Made by a program: the position numbers and the translations under genes | Notes under the pieces: generated by a model | Database searches by the model: none | Told to the model about the DNA's origin: nothing | The model's input: the letters and a program-made list of their open reading frames with translations, nothing else | Shown: positions 10,617 to 23,450 of the stretch, in pieces | How positions within the stretch are numbered: position 1 is the stretch's first letter | Layout of the letters: the number at the start of each line of letters is the position of its first letter | NCBI GenBank assembly: GCA_020081605.1 | Contig: JAHREC010000030.1 | Location: 496,001 to 560,000 of the forward strand | Direction: 5' to 3' | Origin: Albifimbria verrucaria | Lineage: Eukaryota > Ascomycota > Sordariomycetes > Hypocreales > Stachybotryaceae | Length of the DNA stretch: 64,000 nucleotides

Positions 10617-13600
10617 AGTCTCCCATGCGAGGAGTAGATTCTTTATGCGATCATGGGAGGGACATCAGACACTGGGCACAGGTTTTCAAAGCTCGCTGGA
10701 AGATGTGGCAAGACAAGAAAGCAAAAGTGCTTGTACATTATGCGAGCGGGAGGATGAGAATTGGCGTTGCGGGTTCCATAGTTATGAGCAATTCATGGGC
10801 TGATAGTAAGAAATGTACTTGACTTAGCCAGACCATAGGAGATGCGCAAACGGCCAAGTGGCTAGTGTCGTGTGTTTGACCTCCCGGGCCTCAAGCCATG
10901 GAGTCGAGTGCTGGCAACGAAGTAGAGTCGAGGAGATGCTGGGGGCGGAGCTGCTGGCATGTGATTCCTGTAATCGTCGACTAGGTTAATGGTCTTGATT
11001 AAGAGTAAGAGATCGAGATTTTAGAGTTGCAGTTCAATAACAACGTGCGGGATGATCTGTTGGCCTACATTGCTAGTTCAGGAGGCGCTTCGTCTGTCAG
11101 AAGCCATGTCCAAACATGTCTAGAGCGAAATCGGTGACATCCCTAGACGTTCGCTCGAGCAATGACCTGTTGAAATATCGCATTGGTGATGTCTAGGTAA
11201 GAAATTAGGAAGATATGAACACTGAAAGCTGAATGGACCGTTATCAAAATCCCCCTGTCGCCAAATTGCTATGGACTCGTTATCATTGTTGATAGGCCGT
11301 TTACATCAATAGTCGAGATCCTAAATTCACAGAGGCGTAGTTCCAGCTGGAGAGAAGCAGCCTCTGACATCATAACGGGCACCTCGCTGCGTTCAATCTC
11401 GCAAGTCGACAAAAGGCACATTCACAGGTCCTATGGAGACTTGCATGTAAGTCCGCGTGACGTCGCAGCATGTGAGCCTGACTGGCTACATCGCATGTCA
11501 ACAAACCGCACATCGTGACAGCTGACCTGATGGCATGTCTTGGCCGCCAATCTGCGGTGTGAAAGACACAACCAACCGTTGCGTGCAATATCCGCAAATA
11601 GATTCACCTTCATGGCAAATCCTTGTAACAGCGCGCCAATCCCGCAATCTTTGAAAGGCGCCAACCGACCATGTGACCAACCTTCGGAAAGGCCCGAGTC
11701 TAGACATCGGGTTGACTACTAAGGGCAATGCAGGCGGGGAGTGAATACAGAGGTTGCACGACATATTGGAAAGAAAGAAAAAAAAATCGAATAAAATCCT
11801 ATTTTAACACGAATATTATCAGAAAACTTATATAGCTATTTTCTTATTCCATTAATTGAATTTTCTAACAATGCTCTGCTTCATGTCAAACCAAAAGCCA
11901 AAGTGATGTTGCACCTTTCTTTTTGCTTACCGTTCGAATGGGTCCACGACGGACCAGGTTCGCATGTTTTGCCATCACATTACCTCAGGAGGATTAGGAG
12001 CGTAGGCCAATGGCGTTGCCGAAAGCCTTGCTCAGAGCAAATCACGTCCCCTGTCACTTCGCCTTCTGGCGGCTACGATTGGAGAAGAGCGCGCCTGAAT
12101 GATCTGGAGCATGTCGCTATCAAAATCACGCATCGTGCCTTTCATTGCGAACGAGTCCTTTGCCTGTCTGATTTGGCCCTAGTCGACGAAAGCCTGTTCA
12201 CCTGTGTCCGTCTTGCGCGCAAGATTGATGAGTTGTCAATGAGGCGAACCGCGGTCCACCGCATGAACCAAGACAGCGACATCATTCGAGGTAGAGAGTA
12301 CATGGCTCGGTCTGCCGAGATACTTCCCATGGGTCGGAGCCAACATGCTGTCGGAATCCAGGATACTTTGCTGACGCGATCTACGATTCGCCCAGATGAG
12401 GGTTGTCACCGAGCCACAGCGATGGGGACTCCGGTGGACAAGGTCAAGAGACGAGGTGGATGCGAGGCTTAGAAGCCGAACCGAAGCCCCAGCCACGAGG
12501 CGGCTGCCACGTCACTAGCCTCACCTCTAACTCCATGTGGCCGTGCGTGGCGAAGCACTTCTCTCGACCTTGGTGAGCGGGTTGCCTCTCCATTTTTCTA
12601 TGGCTCCCTTGTCTTAACATGCTCGAGGGACGCCCTGTTTTGCAGGGAAGACGACATCTTGGTAGCACGGTTTGGTTGTGTAAGCGTGACTCTGCATACT
12701 TAGTTCGCCACAGCCGCTGCAAGTTTCAGCTTAACTGGCATACCCGTCCCTGCGAAGATCGACCGCCAACGTCTTTTTCCTTCTTTTCGCCAGGGACTCC
12801 TGTCGAGGAAATCTGTTGCCTGACGTCGGCATCTGCAGTGCGCCCTGTTCTGCTGTGGGCCCCAGCATCCAAGATTGCCGTCGCTCCAACACCTACACAG
12901 TTTGACAGTCCATCTTGCGAAGATGCAGTATTTCGTAGAGATGTTCAGGGTGTGAAACATACAGCAATAGTCCTGCGGATAAGACGGGATGGCAGCAGGG
13001 CCGAATTACCTAGGAGGGCAGAGATGTTCATACGCCCCTGTCAATCCCCTTGTGGTGATTACTCCCGCATTTGATTATCTCGCGGTGGCTTTCGATTGCG
13101 TAACCGGAGCTTCAGGCATGTTTAAAAGCTCGAGCCATCAACTGTGTAGTTATAGCCTATTATAGATCGGTTGGTTCCATGGCCAGTGCCAACGGGTGCG
13201 ACGGAGCCATGTCCTTCAGTTTACGCTAAGCAGCAAATGCGCCAGCACGGAGCAGGACGAGTGTAAAGACGACAGAGCATTGGCGAAGAAAGATCCGATG
13301 GCTGTATGGATAAGGAGAGACATGCAGGGTGGGCATTCTCGGCCCTGAAGGGCTGCTGGAGGAAGAAGGAGTAAGACATGGTAGGCACAGTCATTGGTAG
13401 AAAACAGATTATCCTCTGGCCAATGGGCACCCTAAGAATCAGAGGCCCATCTTGGCTCTCGAAATACAAGTCCAAAATGACCGCCAATCAAGACATCCCA
13501 TCTTGGCGCTTTAGTCAGTCGTGGTGGGACGACATGGTGTGTGACTGTCAAGCACTTTCCAGAACCTCTCGGCCTCTCTCCATGCTCTGTCACCATGCAC

Positions 13601-16540
13601 CCCCAGTTTCTTCCCACCATAACAAACATGTATCGCGACGATTGGTCAGGGGCCTTGTACCGTACGAATCACACGAGGCATCGGCACGCGTGACAAGATG
13701 AGATCTGATATCTCCTTCGTAGAGCAAGAATCGACCGCCATCGCTTCGGCCATTCTCACCATGTGGACCAGAAATCGACAATCGATAATGCTTACCTAAA
13801 GTCCAACTTGGCTATCGATTTACCCCATCTGCATGAATAACTAAAATAGTTCACGGAGCCTTCGCCCCATCACACACACGGCCGGTGATACCGCTAGGAA
13901 ACGGCGTCGCGCGACAGCCGGGAGCTTATCACTAGTCCTCGCGCTACTCTCGTTGACAGCTTCAGCCAGACCTGATGTGCACTCAAGCCAGCCATCTGGC
14001 AACTGAACTTGACTTAACTTGCGGAACGCGCCCGCTGGCGAAGCTAGACGGGCATGCGATGTGTCCTGCGGGTCGTTGAGGCTGCCAGCTGAGATCCAGG
14101 ATGCCGTTGCTTGCAGGCGTCTTGTCTTTGTGTCCATGGTTCAGAAAGCCGGCACAGGATGCTGACGGCAGGCGTTGCTGCATGTCCTGAGGCAGCTATG
14201 CTGGTGACAGGACAAGGCAGATGAAAAAAAAAAATGCCTGCAGTCGTTGAACCTGCACGCCCGGTCCGAGATGTTTGAGCGACGGAATCTGGATGAATTT
14301 GGCAAAAGACGTGCCCTGGTCCTTGTTCTTGAACCGGTGCGGGGCACCACGGCCAGTCCATGTCGCCAATCCCTTAACCCTTCCCATGTTCACATCCTCC
14401 TGTCCCGTGCGCCCTCCCTCGCCGTCGTCTGTGTCGCTCGCTCACCTCACTCTTGTCCTGTCACGACCCCGGGTCAAGCGCCCGGCACACCAGAACTGTG
14501 GAGCCAGCGCTGCTGATCACTGAGGGCAGAGTGGGCTGCCCACTTCCCCATCAGAGACATGCAGCGTGCAGAGCATGTGCCGTCGACCTGTCGGAGCCAC
14601 TGCGCAGTGAGACATGCAGCGAAGGCAGGTCCCGGAGCACGCAACGCGCGCTCGCCCAGCGAACCTTCGTTGAAGACACTAGCCATGGGGAGGTGGAGTG
14701 GTGAGACATTCACACGAAAGTGGCCATCATTTCTGGTGTCTTGGGCGCTTGTCCACGCGATTTATTCTCCTTGGAACCAACACAAGTTGGCTGTGGGCAT
14801 TCAGATGGAGCCAAACATTTTCCACTTGCTCACCTATAGTACCGGGCATGGCTCGTATCGCCCGTGGCTGCCGCCAATAGAGTACCGTGCTGTAAAGATG
14901 CAGTTATTTTGTCCTATCCCATTTTCTGCTCGTGTGCAGACTGGTGCACTTTGCTGTGGAGTGAGGTCCCTGGAAATAAGGGAGATCGTCCTATAACACG
15001 TCGAATGGAGCACAGACTACCGGGCAAGTTGGTCTAGTCTCGTACGCCAGGGACCACAAACAGCCGCCGCCGTTGTCCTTAATGAGAGGCCAAGAGAACT
15101 CGCCCGCTTTCGAAAATCCTACCATCCAACCACAACTCTCTGGATTAACGATGGTGTTGGTTGGTCGTGACGGATCCCCAAGAACAAGGCGAGTGCCCAC
15201 ATCCTGGCCAGGGCTGATTGCCCAATGACGACCTGAACCTCGGCCCGGCAGCTTCTCATAGGACAACGCCGTATGCAGCTCCCAGGGCCATTCACGCGCA
15301 TGGCGGCGCAGCTACGAGTTGCAGATGGGCAAACAGGGGCCCCGGTCCCACAACGACGGCTCGCCTAAGAGGGGTGACTCAAAGCTTCGCGTCTCCTAGA
15401 TCTGCCTGTCGAGTATCCAATCCCCGTCCGGTGTGTCCTAGTAGCCAGCGGTATTTGGTGGCCTAGCCAGTGCTTGGGATTGTGGCCAGGGTGCTGGCGC
15501 CACCGACAGGATATGGCAACCTTTCACAAAGTACTATCCCCATGGCCCAGAGGTACCAGTGTCCAAGTCGGCCTCGCCCACTCAAATGTCCCCTTCAAAG
15601 TTGGCCACAGTCACCTAAATACGATGGCCCCGTCTATTCTGTAAGCCATGCCCACCGTCACATCTTTACTCCCTTATTGTCTTTCTTCTGTGATTTTGGC
15701 TTCCCGGTTGGTGGTTTGTACTATCGCTATTCACTTTGGAGGATTCTTCGATCCTGTATACACGTCTTAGACACCCGCCTCGATCTCGAATACCTTACCC
15801 AAAGCGAGCCCGTTATCTCACGAGACCTTTTCACCATCGTCGCCCCCGCGAAGGACTTCGGTTATTACATCGGACACGGCTCGATCCTCCTCGATTTTCA
15901 GTTCTTTGGGATAAGGACAGGGCTGCTCGCCTCCTGGTCTTCGAAGCCACTTCTGCCTGGGTCCATCAGTCAGCTTACCATTGAGAACCGCGTTCGGGAA
16001 AGACGAACAGCCACTTGATAACCCCACCATCCCATCCCGTTTCTCCAACCCACCAGTCCCCGTCTGGACGACGTTGCGACTGCTACCACACCAGTGCATG
16101 GTTTGATTAACACTCTGCAAGGGGACCCTACAACCTTCAGCGAGTGTTTCCTCGTGTCAACAAAATCTTTTCCTTTCGCCTGCCGGTCTTCTCTGCGCGA
16201 CCTCACTTTACTTCAAACGCATTGCGACCCAAAGACTGCTACCCTCGCTTAGATTGTTGCATCACTAGGAGAATATAACTTGACGTCGGGCGCAATCGAG
16301 GTGTTCACTTGAACGCAGGCTTGGAGGGCTGTTTCATTAAATTGACAACAGGCATACCCCGCGAAAACCCGAGAGACGTGCCACTTACTAGGTAATTGCC
16401 ATTCCGGGCACTTACTACGAACCATCGGCTAACCCTTCCTAGGGAAGAGCTCGATACTACACTGAAGTTCCAATCGAAGATAATATGAATCAGTAAAGGC
16501 ATGCTCAATTCTTCAATTTACCGCTCAAAGTCGGAACAAG
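10617..16540. other. Gene-free 5.9-kb region
   Basis: All long open frames here translate into low-complexity or shadow-like sequence without recognisable domains or consistent splice sites. It contains an AT-rich island near 11770-11875, an A10 run at 14224-14233 and, in the last few hundred bases, the leader and promoter of the long methyltransferase-like gene. A small or badly broken gene could be missed. Confidence 0.5.
11768..11875. other. AT-rich island
   Basis: About 108 nt of strongly AT-rich sequence with A and T runs and no reading frame of interest, in an otherwise near-balanced context. Confidence 0.6.
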
Positions 16541-19500
16541 ATGGCATCTGCTCGGCCAGCGTACGGCTTACCAGCCAAACCCTCAGATGGCTACCGACCA
16601 AGGAAGATGCAGGACATTCGGGCGTCTAGCAGCGTCCCGAGGCCATTGAACCTGAAACCCAAGACGACAGAGACTGCCAGGGCTGTATCAGAAGGTGTCT
16701 CTAGATCCAGACTACCCAGTCGGGTTCCTCAGCCATCACCTCAACAGTCGCCGCCATCGCTCCCAATTGCTCGATACTCCGATCACAAGTCTCATTCTAG
16801 CAGTTCGACGAGAACAGTCGATTCAACCCACTCAAGGTCGCATACTGCATCGGGCTCCTCATCATCTGCCCGGTCTTATGACAGCAACAACCCGCCTTCG
16901 CTCAGCGGACTTCGGAGGAAAAAGTCATCCATCTCCCGAGAGCCCAACAGCCCATGGAGCGAATCGCCTCGGACTAGCTCTACCTCATCAATTCCCCGAT
17001 TTCGAGTTTCAGATGGTCCAGTGTTTAGCATGCAGTATGATCAAAGTCTCACGGAGAGTCCTATCGAAATGCAGCGACCAGAGATGCCAGAGCTGACCAA
17101 GCCTGTTGGCCAATCCCTGTCATTTACCCCGAACTTGACAGATATCGAGATATCCAACGTCCTGTCTACTCTTCAGAGGACCTCAGCATCAACGTCCCTT
17201 TCCGGCTCGCGACGCAAGACCTTCCGCCTCCAACCCCAGCGAGCATTCTGTTCTCTGGTAACAGCAGTCAGGTCAGCGCCTACAGCGCCAGTCCTTCAAC
17301 TCGGTTTTCCGAGTCGCCCGGACCTGGACCCTACAGCCGTGATACCACTCCGACCTCCATGTCTTCTCAGTCTCCTGGTTTGGTTGCCCCAGTCGCTTCA
17401 ACCCGCCTAGAGGTCGTCAAAATAGCCCCGCTCAGTCTAGGCCTCCGGTTACAAGAAGGAGAGCTGGAAGTTTCTCAAATGAGATCAACTCGCCATACAC
17501 TGACCCTCAAGGCCTTCCGGCTGTCAGAGAGTCCCTGACCTCATCTTCTTCCAACTCGACAGTACGAGAGGGCGATAGAGGCACCAAGGGAGACAAGAAG
17601 GCTCGACTTCCAGCTTCCGTTCCCAGCCCACCGCCACGGAAGTCATCCCACAACTTCACACCTACAGAGGTGCCGAAGCCAGCTACCAAGATAGCGCAAC
17701 CTGGCGGTAGGCAGCCAATAGTAGTCTCTCCACCCCCACTGAGGATCAACACCTCTTCAATTCGTCCTAAGTTGGTATCATCGCCCGTCTCTGCTCCACC
17801 ACGACGACCTAGTCGCGATGGAACACCAGACCTCCACTCGCAAGTCTTTGGACCTCTTCCAGTTATTCATAGCAATCTGTCTACAACATCACTACCAGGG
17901 AGAGGCGCGGTAGTGAATCTGCTCCTGCAACTGCTCTTCCCCGTTCCGCCACACCATTGGGGCCACTCAAGAATGCTTCTGTGACACACCTCCCTTTGAC
18001 ACGAGAGATCTCTGCAACATCCGAGAGCAATATGTCTCCTCAAAAAGCTTACAAGCCCTCAAGCAGTGCAGTTCCTGCGTCGCGAACGCCAAGCCCCATC
18101 ACTACTTCGGCTTCCACCTCTCGGTTCCCATTCTTTGGTCGTAAGAAGCGCACCACTGAAGAGACTAAGACCGACAAGAAAGAAAGCAAGAAGCTCACTC
18201 GCAAAGGCCCAGCCGCCGGGACTGGCCATGAAGGCTACGGACGTATTGGGGCTATTCGCAGGCGTAGCGGCAGCATCAGCAACTTCATGCGCGCTCCTGA
18301 GCCTCTGTCATCGCAAGAAAGTCTCGTCAGTAACGACCACTTTCTGGCAGACCGACTCAACCCTGTGATTATTGCCGGTGGCGAGGTCGTTGAGAACCGC
18401 AATACTAGCATGGATCTGGGCAGGGTTGCAAGTAACCAAAGTCTGGCTCCAAGCCAATCTGCCACTGGACGGAGACCTAGCATGGAGACCTCGACAGCTC
18501 CCGCCATGATTCCACGTAGCTCTCACCGCCCTCAAGAAATTGCCCGCCCAAGCAGGATTGGAATTGGCTCTCGTCGTCCTTCAGACAGTAGTGAATCAGA
18601 GGGTTTCTATATGCGCCCTAACCTCGCTCAGCGACGTTCAGTCCAGCGATTGAGGACATCACCGGACAGCCCGCCACTACGTATTCCCCAGCCGATCAAT
18701 ACCAGCGGCGCTGCCTCATCGCCTATGACGAGTTTCGACACGAGCATCCTGTCGGATGATTCCCACCTGGACCTCCAAAGGGAAATCTCACGAGGAAGCA
18801 TAGACCCTCATCCGTTGCCAAAGAAGCTCACTAAGAGGACCCGTTCGCCCCGAAAGTGGAGGTTCTTCAGCCGATCCCCAGATAAGTCAACACCCAAGGA
18901 GGAGGAGAAAGTTGCAGCCACTGTCAAAGTGGTTGAGCAAAAGCCACAGGCTTTTTACACAATGATGGAGTCTTCTGACCCAGACGAAGATGAGGTCTTA
19001 GACATTCGGGAGGTTCTTCAGAACGCCGACGTCTATATGTCTCCTGTTCAGTCGGAGAAGACGCCTGATTTGACCACTGCTTCTGTTCCTCCCTTCCTGA
19101 ACTCCCGCCGCTACAAACCACCGCTTCTTCACCGCAGCCACAGCCCATTCCGCCTCCAGTTGCCGTGGCTGCCAAATCACCAGTCGCCCAGCTTCCAGCC
19201 CTGGCTCCATCTCCTGCTATAATTCCGGCCCCCAACCCTCCCCGGCTCGACACTTCCCTTGTCACTGGTCGCACAAGCAGGTTGCCTCAAGTCGGTAGGA
19301 TTCCCAAGGTTATCAGCAACCAGGTTGACCATGTCTCGCCAAGGAGCTTCTCGCGACCGTTCCGAAACAGCGTACTGCTCCCAAGCCCGGCACCCGAGGT
19401 CAGAGAGCAGAGTCCTCTTGTTCCATCCCAGCCTGAAGCGCCTCAAGCTCCAGTAGATGAACCAACACCTGTGTCTTCAGGGTCAGTGATTTCTCCTGCC

Positions 19501-21012
19501 GCTACTCGGGGTGAGAAGGAGTTCATCATCTTTTCACACCGCAAAGACTCCATTGGCACAATTGGAACGAGCTCAAGCTCCTCTGGTGCTACAAACACAT
19601 TTGCCGTGGCTACCGCGATCATTCCCAAGCCCAACGATCCTCCAGCGGAAGATGAGATTTGGGACGAGTACAATGATTTACTTGGCGATGAACACAAAGT
19701 GCGCGCATCAACTACATCGTCACTTGGAGTTCCTTTCCATTTGGAGACATATGAGAGCAAGCTGTTGAAGGATGGCAAGCCAATGGAGTCACCGACCATT
19801 TTCGCGGATACTCGGAAAATGTCGACATACTCTAGAGCTCCTACACACTCGACTTCTTACAGTGCTGATATGACAGAGAGGATCCGTGCTGCTTTCCAAC
19901 CTCACAACAGCCCACCTGTCTCTGCGCATAACTCACTGCGACCTCCAAGCCATAAGAGACAGAGCCAGAGCCTGGATCTGGGTCGAAAGCCAAGTGTAGC
20001 CTCGCGACGCAGCAGCTCCTCGTCATGCAAGACCAGGAAGTCCATCGCCAGTTCTTGCTCCTCCGATGACGGTTCCCCACTGGCACAGGTTAATCTCAGG
20101 GTTGGCTCAATGACTGTCAGCAAATGGCTAACATTCGGGCATGTCTTATTCAGTGACATCAGGCACGAGCTGGTTCCTGTCGATGGAACACTCAAGAGAG
20201 AGTCCATCCTGGTGATGGATGGGCTAGGTAACGACGATTGGTCGTTCTATGCTGCAGAGACGTATCCCGCCGCCAGTTTCTTCAACCTGTCTCCACGCGC
20301 TCCCTTGCCTGCCGAGCTCCAGAACTCCCCGTCAAGCTTCCCGCTTAGCCCACCAAATCATCATCAAGTTCAACATATATCACATGCCGATAAGTTTCCA
20401 TTTGCTCCCCAGAGCTTCACCTGCTTCGTTTATCGCTTCCCTGTTGCTGCTCCCGAGTCTTACTATCGCAATATTCTTACCGAGGCCCGACGCGTGCTCA
20501 AGCCTGGTGGCTACATTGAGCTGTCCATCCTAGATGTGGATCTCAACAATATGGGCAACCACGGGCGTCGCACGGTCCGCAAGCTCAAGGAGCGCATCCG
20601 CGAACAGCAGCCGGATATCAATCTTTCGTCAACGGCAGACCTCATTGTGCGCCTTCTTGGCAAGTATGGCTTCTCCGGCATCAAGGCTGCTCGAGTTGGT
20701 GTCCCAGTAGCCAGCTCCATCGCGCGCTCTAATGGCTCGGCGGAGCGCAAGGAAAAGAAGAAGGATCAGCCAAGCTTGTCAGATATGATGAGCGACAACA
20801 GCGCCGTGGCTGATGAGAACATTACCAAGATGGTGGCGCGTGTTGGCCGATGGTGGTACACGCGCTGCTATGAGAACGCTGCCGCATCAGAGGCGGAGCA
20901 GAAGAGCATCTGGAGCGACAAGGCACTGATGTCGGAGTGTGAGGAACTCGGCACAAGTCTGAAGCTCATGGTGTGCTGTGCTCGAGCTCCGGAGCGCATT
21001 ACCAGCATCTAG
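16541..21012 (+). CDS. Long disordered protein with C-terminal methyltransferase-like domain (frame broken 4 times)
   Basis: This is a single intronless gene by my reading. Frames step 2, 1, 0, 2, 1, so four single bases are missing, at about 17217 (AAG run), 17402-17405 (CCC), 17898-17900 (GGG) and 19094-19097 (TT). Restored, it would be 1491 aa. The first ~1000 residues are Ser/Pro/Arg-rich, low-complexity and probably disordered, with many SP/TP and RxxS sites. The C-terminal ~350 residues resemble a class I SAM methyltransferase: an ILTEARRVLKPGGYIELSILD block (motif IV/post-IV style) and a following helical region ending WWYTRCYE and SLKLMVCCARAP. The expected glycine-rich motif I is not obvious; its place is taken by VMDGLGNDDWSFYAAE, so catalytic activity is doubtful. 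The family is conserved in filamentous ascomycetes but I know no function. The last ~615 codons are uninterrupted. Confidence 0.82.
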
Positions 21013-21966
21013 AGTATGTTGGGTAAACAGCTCCGGGGTACTGAGCTTGTTCATTTTAATCTTTTTGGAGAGGAGAGGAGAGCTGAGATGCTCAAGCTGT
21101 GTTATACAACAAAAAGAAGGAAGGCGCAAGCCTTGATGGGTATGCATTTTCACGGTGCAATCTCCTATTCTCGACCAGGTTTTCAGGTCATCACTACATA
21201 ACAGCATTTACACAATCCCGTTTACGAAGCAATCTCAATCACTGGGCCAGGACCGGATACAAATTACATGAAAAAAATTACAGATTAAACTGTTGACGAG
21301 CCCACGCTCGATCCATCTAATATTCTTATTACCTCTCTATTTTACTTCTATTTCTTTCATCCGCTGGTCGGGCCGGGCCAGTCACAGGATGTCATGGGCA
21401 TTAGCCTCGTCAGGAACATACATTGGCGAAAACAAACTTATTCTTTAATTCTTCACCACCGACATCACTTGGAATTGCGGGCATTGCTGGACCATTGCAC
21501 TTTATTTTTGTCTTTTTTCTGTGGAAGGGGTTTCATACGTCACACACACAGATTGATAGCGGAAGTGCAATGGGTGGAAGAGGAATTTTGGATGATGGCA
21601 TGAAGCGCTTCATTTCTTGGTTTTTTCTTTGCTGTTATGAAGAACAGGACATGACTTGATATGACGAAAGGGTTATTATATAATTTCTGCATGGAGATAC
21701 CCTGATCCCAGTTGGGATGATGACAATGAAAATAGCAAGCGGCATGCAATTATTAACCATCAATGTTCCATTATTTGTGATGTTTTGTGCTTATTGTATG
21801 CTGTCTCTTCTTGATGGACATCTTCTAGTTGCCTGACCATACCTTGGTGTCGGGCAGTATTCTATCACCTAGTCTAACTTACAATTTTCTTAAGTATAAT
21901 ACACAGCCAGATAGCCACCCGGGCTTCAAAGATGGCTTTCCTTATGAGCTTGCCAAGAATCCCCAT
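21013..21966. other. Convergent 3' intergenic region
   Basis: This 954-bp stretch lies between the stops of the methyltransferase-like gene (+) and the tRNA methyltransferase gene (-). It is AT-leaning with T-rich runs (about 21330-21360, 21500-21530) as expected for 3' ends. No gene seen. Confidence 0.6.
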
Positions 21967-23450
21967 CTACAGGGAGCTTTCTTCGGCCTCTTCGCTCTCC
22001 GTCTCACCTTGCTTGGACACTTCTCCATCAGGCCAACGACGGAAAACGGCCACGAACCCACCACCGGCAATGCGATCACCAACCTTGGGCCGCATCACCT
22101 GCACCAGCCTTCCGGGTCCACCATCAGCCTTGGGAGTCACCATCTTGACATCCCACTCCCTGCCACCGCTACCATCATTGCTGCCTTCGCTCCTCGTCGA
22201 CACAGGCAGCTCGATGACCTTTTCCAGTCGCAGCGGCTGTTTCGTCTCGGTCGCCCAAGTCTGGAAGCTGGCGATCTGACTGATGGAGGGTTTGAATAGT
22301 ACAAGAAGAGCGTTATGACGCAAGGCGCGGACAACGGCGTCAGCGTGGTCTTCCGATTGGGGAAGATCAAGAACGGCGCGAGACAGGAATGGCTGGCCGT
22401 CGGTTTGCGAGAGACGTGAGGTGATGAAATCGTCAATGCTGCCCGTGTGGAAATCGATGTTGGACAGGTATAAGGCACGACGGAAGTCGCGCACCAACTT
22501 GAAGGCAGCACCCGTATGCTTGCGCCTATTGTCAAGCGTATGAAGTACAGCGCGGCGAGATGAACGGTATGATTCCCAAAGAGGACGAGCTTCGGGACGG
22601 AGATGCAATGGAAGGTGGGTCAGGTTATCTGGAACAGGCACAGGCTCGCTCTCGTTGGAACTATCCGCCGCAATATCCTCAGCCGTCTTGTTCTCAACTG
22701 GGGCTTCATCCCCGACTCGAGCTTCTGTTCAGGGCTAGCAGCGGCGTCAGAGTCGGTATCGATGCTGGTACGCAAGTGTATGCCGGCAGTAGCGAGGCCA
22801 CGACGCAGTTCTGAAGACATTGCTGGGTTTGCGGCATGCAAAGCGCGAGCGATGTGTACCGTCAGGCTGCCCATGCCGGTGCCGGCCTCGAAGATCTCAA
22901 ACGGTTGCGCATCGGATTCGTCTTCTTCTTCGCCAGGGCGTGGGAGGTTTAGATCGAGGAGGGAGACAATGGTATTCGCATCGTGGGGGTAGATCTGTGA
23001 AGATGGTAAGCCTTTCGCCTTTTCTACTTGTATCAACCCAGAAAGGGACCTTACAGGTGTTGCGAAGCGCTCCTATTCACAATGTAGTTGGCCAAACTAG
23101 CCTCGTGCAGGACGACCTGGCGGCCCTTGCTGTCGGTTACGATATCGAGGATTCTGCGCCCAATGAGATCCGAAGCAGGGACCGATGCGCCAAAGGATAG
23201 CTTCACGCGCGCGCCGGGCTGTAGAGGCTTGGTAAGGTGCCAATGCGCATGTTTTTGGCCGCGTTGGCGCAGATGAAGAACATCGAGTTCTGGAAGGTGG
23301 GTGGACTTTGTCAGTTTGCGACGTCGACTAACACGCGGGAAGCTGGGGTAATTAAGGCGGACGAACCTTTGATGGTTCGGTCAGACGAGAAGCACCTCCG
23401 CCCTGTGAGTTGGGGATGTTGCGAAGGGAACGAAGGCTCATTGAAGCCAT
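21967..23450 (-). CDS. Trm61/GCD14-type tRNA (adenine-58-N1)-methyltransferase (frame broken 3 times)
   Basis: Minus-strand exons are 23450-23367, 23289-23055 and 22994-21967. Introns are 23290-23366 and 22995-23054, the latter with donor GTAAGG and acceptor TTCACAG. With three missing bases the protein is 449 aa. The N-terminal part (GTL.KPLQPGARVKLSFG, DIVTDSKGRQVVLHEASLANYIV) forms the small beta domain of GCD14 proteins. IYPHDANTIVSLLDL leads into SAM-binding motif I, FEAGTGMGSLT near residue 140. The C-terminal half carries the remaining Rossmann fold, including VRALRHNALLVLFKPSISQ. Trm61 normally pairs with Trm6 to make m1A58 in tRNA. This divergent copy could be the mitochondrial-type enzyme, which I cannot decide. 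Frame breaks are at about 23232-23236, 23072 and the CCCC at 22710-22713. Confidence 0.85.

Noticed and set aside
11903..12472. 189-codon open frame on the plus strand
   Set aside because: No conserved motif, no introns, and overlapping minus-strand frames; sits in a gene-free block.
10617..16540. RIP-mutated transposon relics in the gene-free blocks
   Set aside because: Base composition is near balanced apart from a ~108-bp AT island, with no long AT-rich blocks, terminal repeats, target-site duplications or transposase/reverse-transcriptase motifs noticed.
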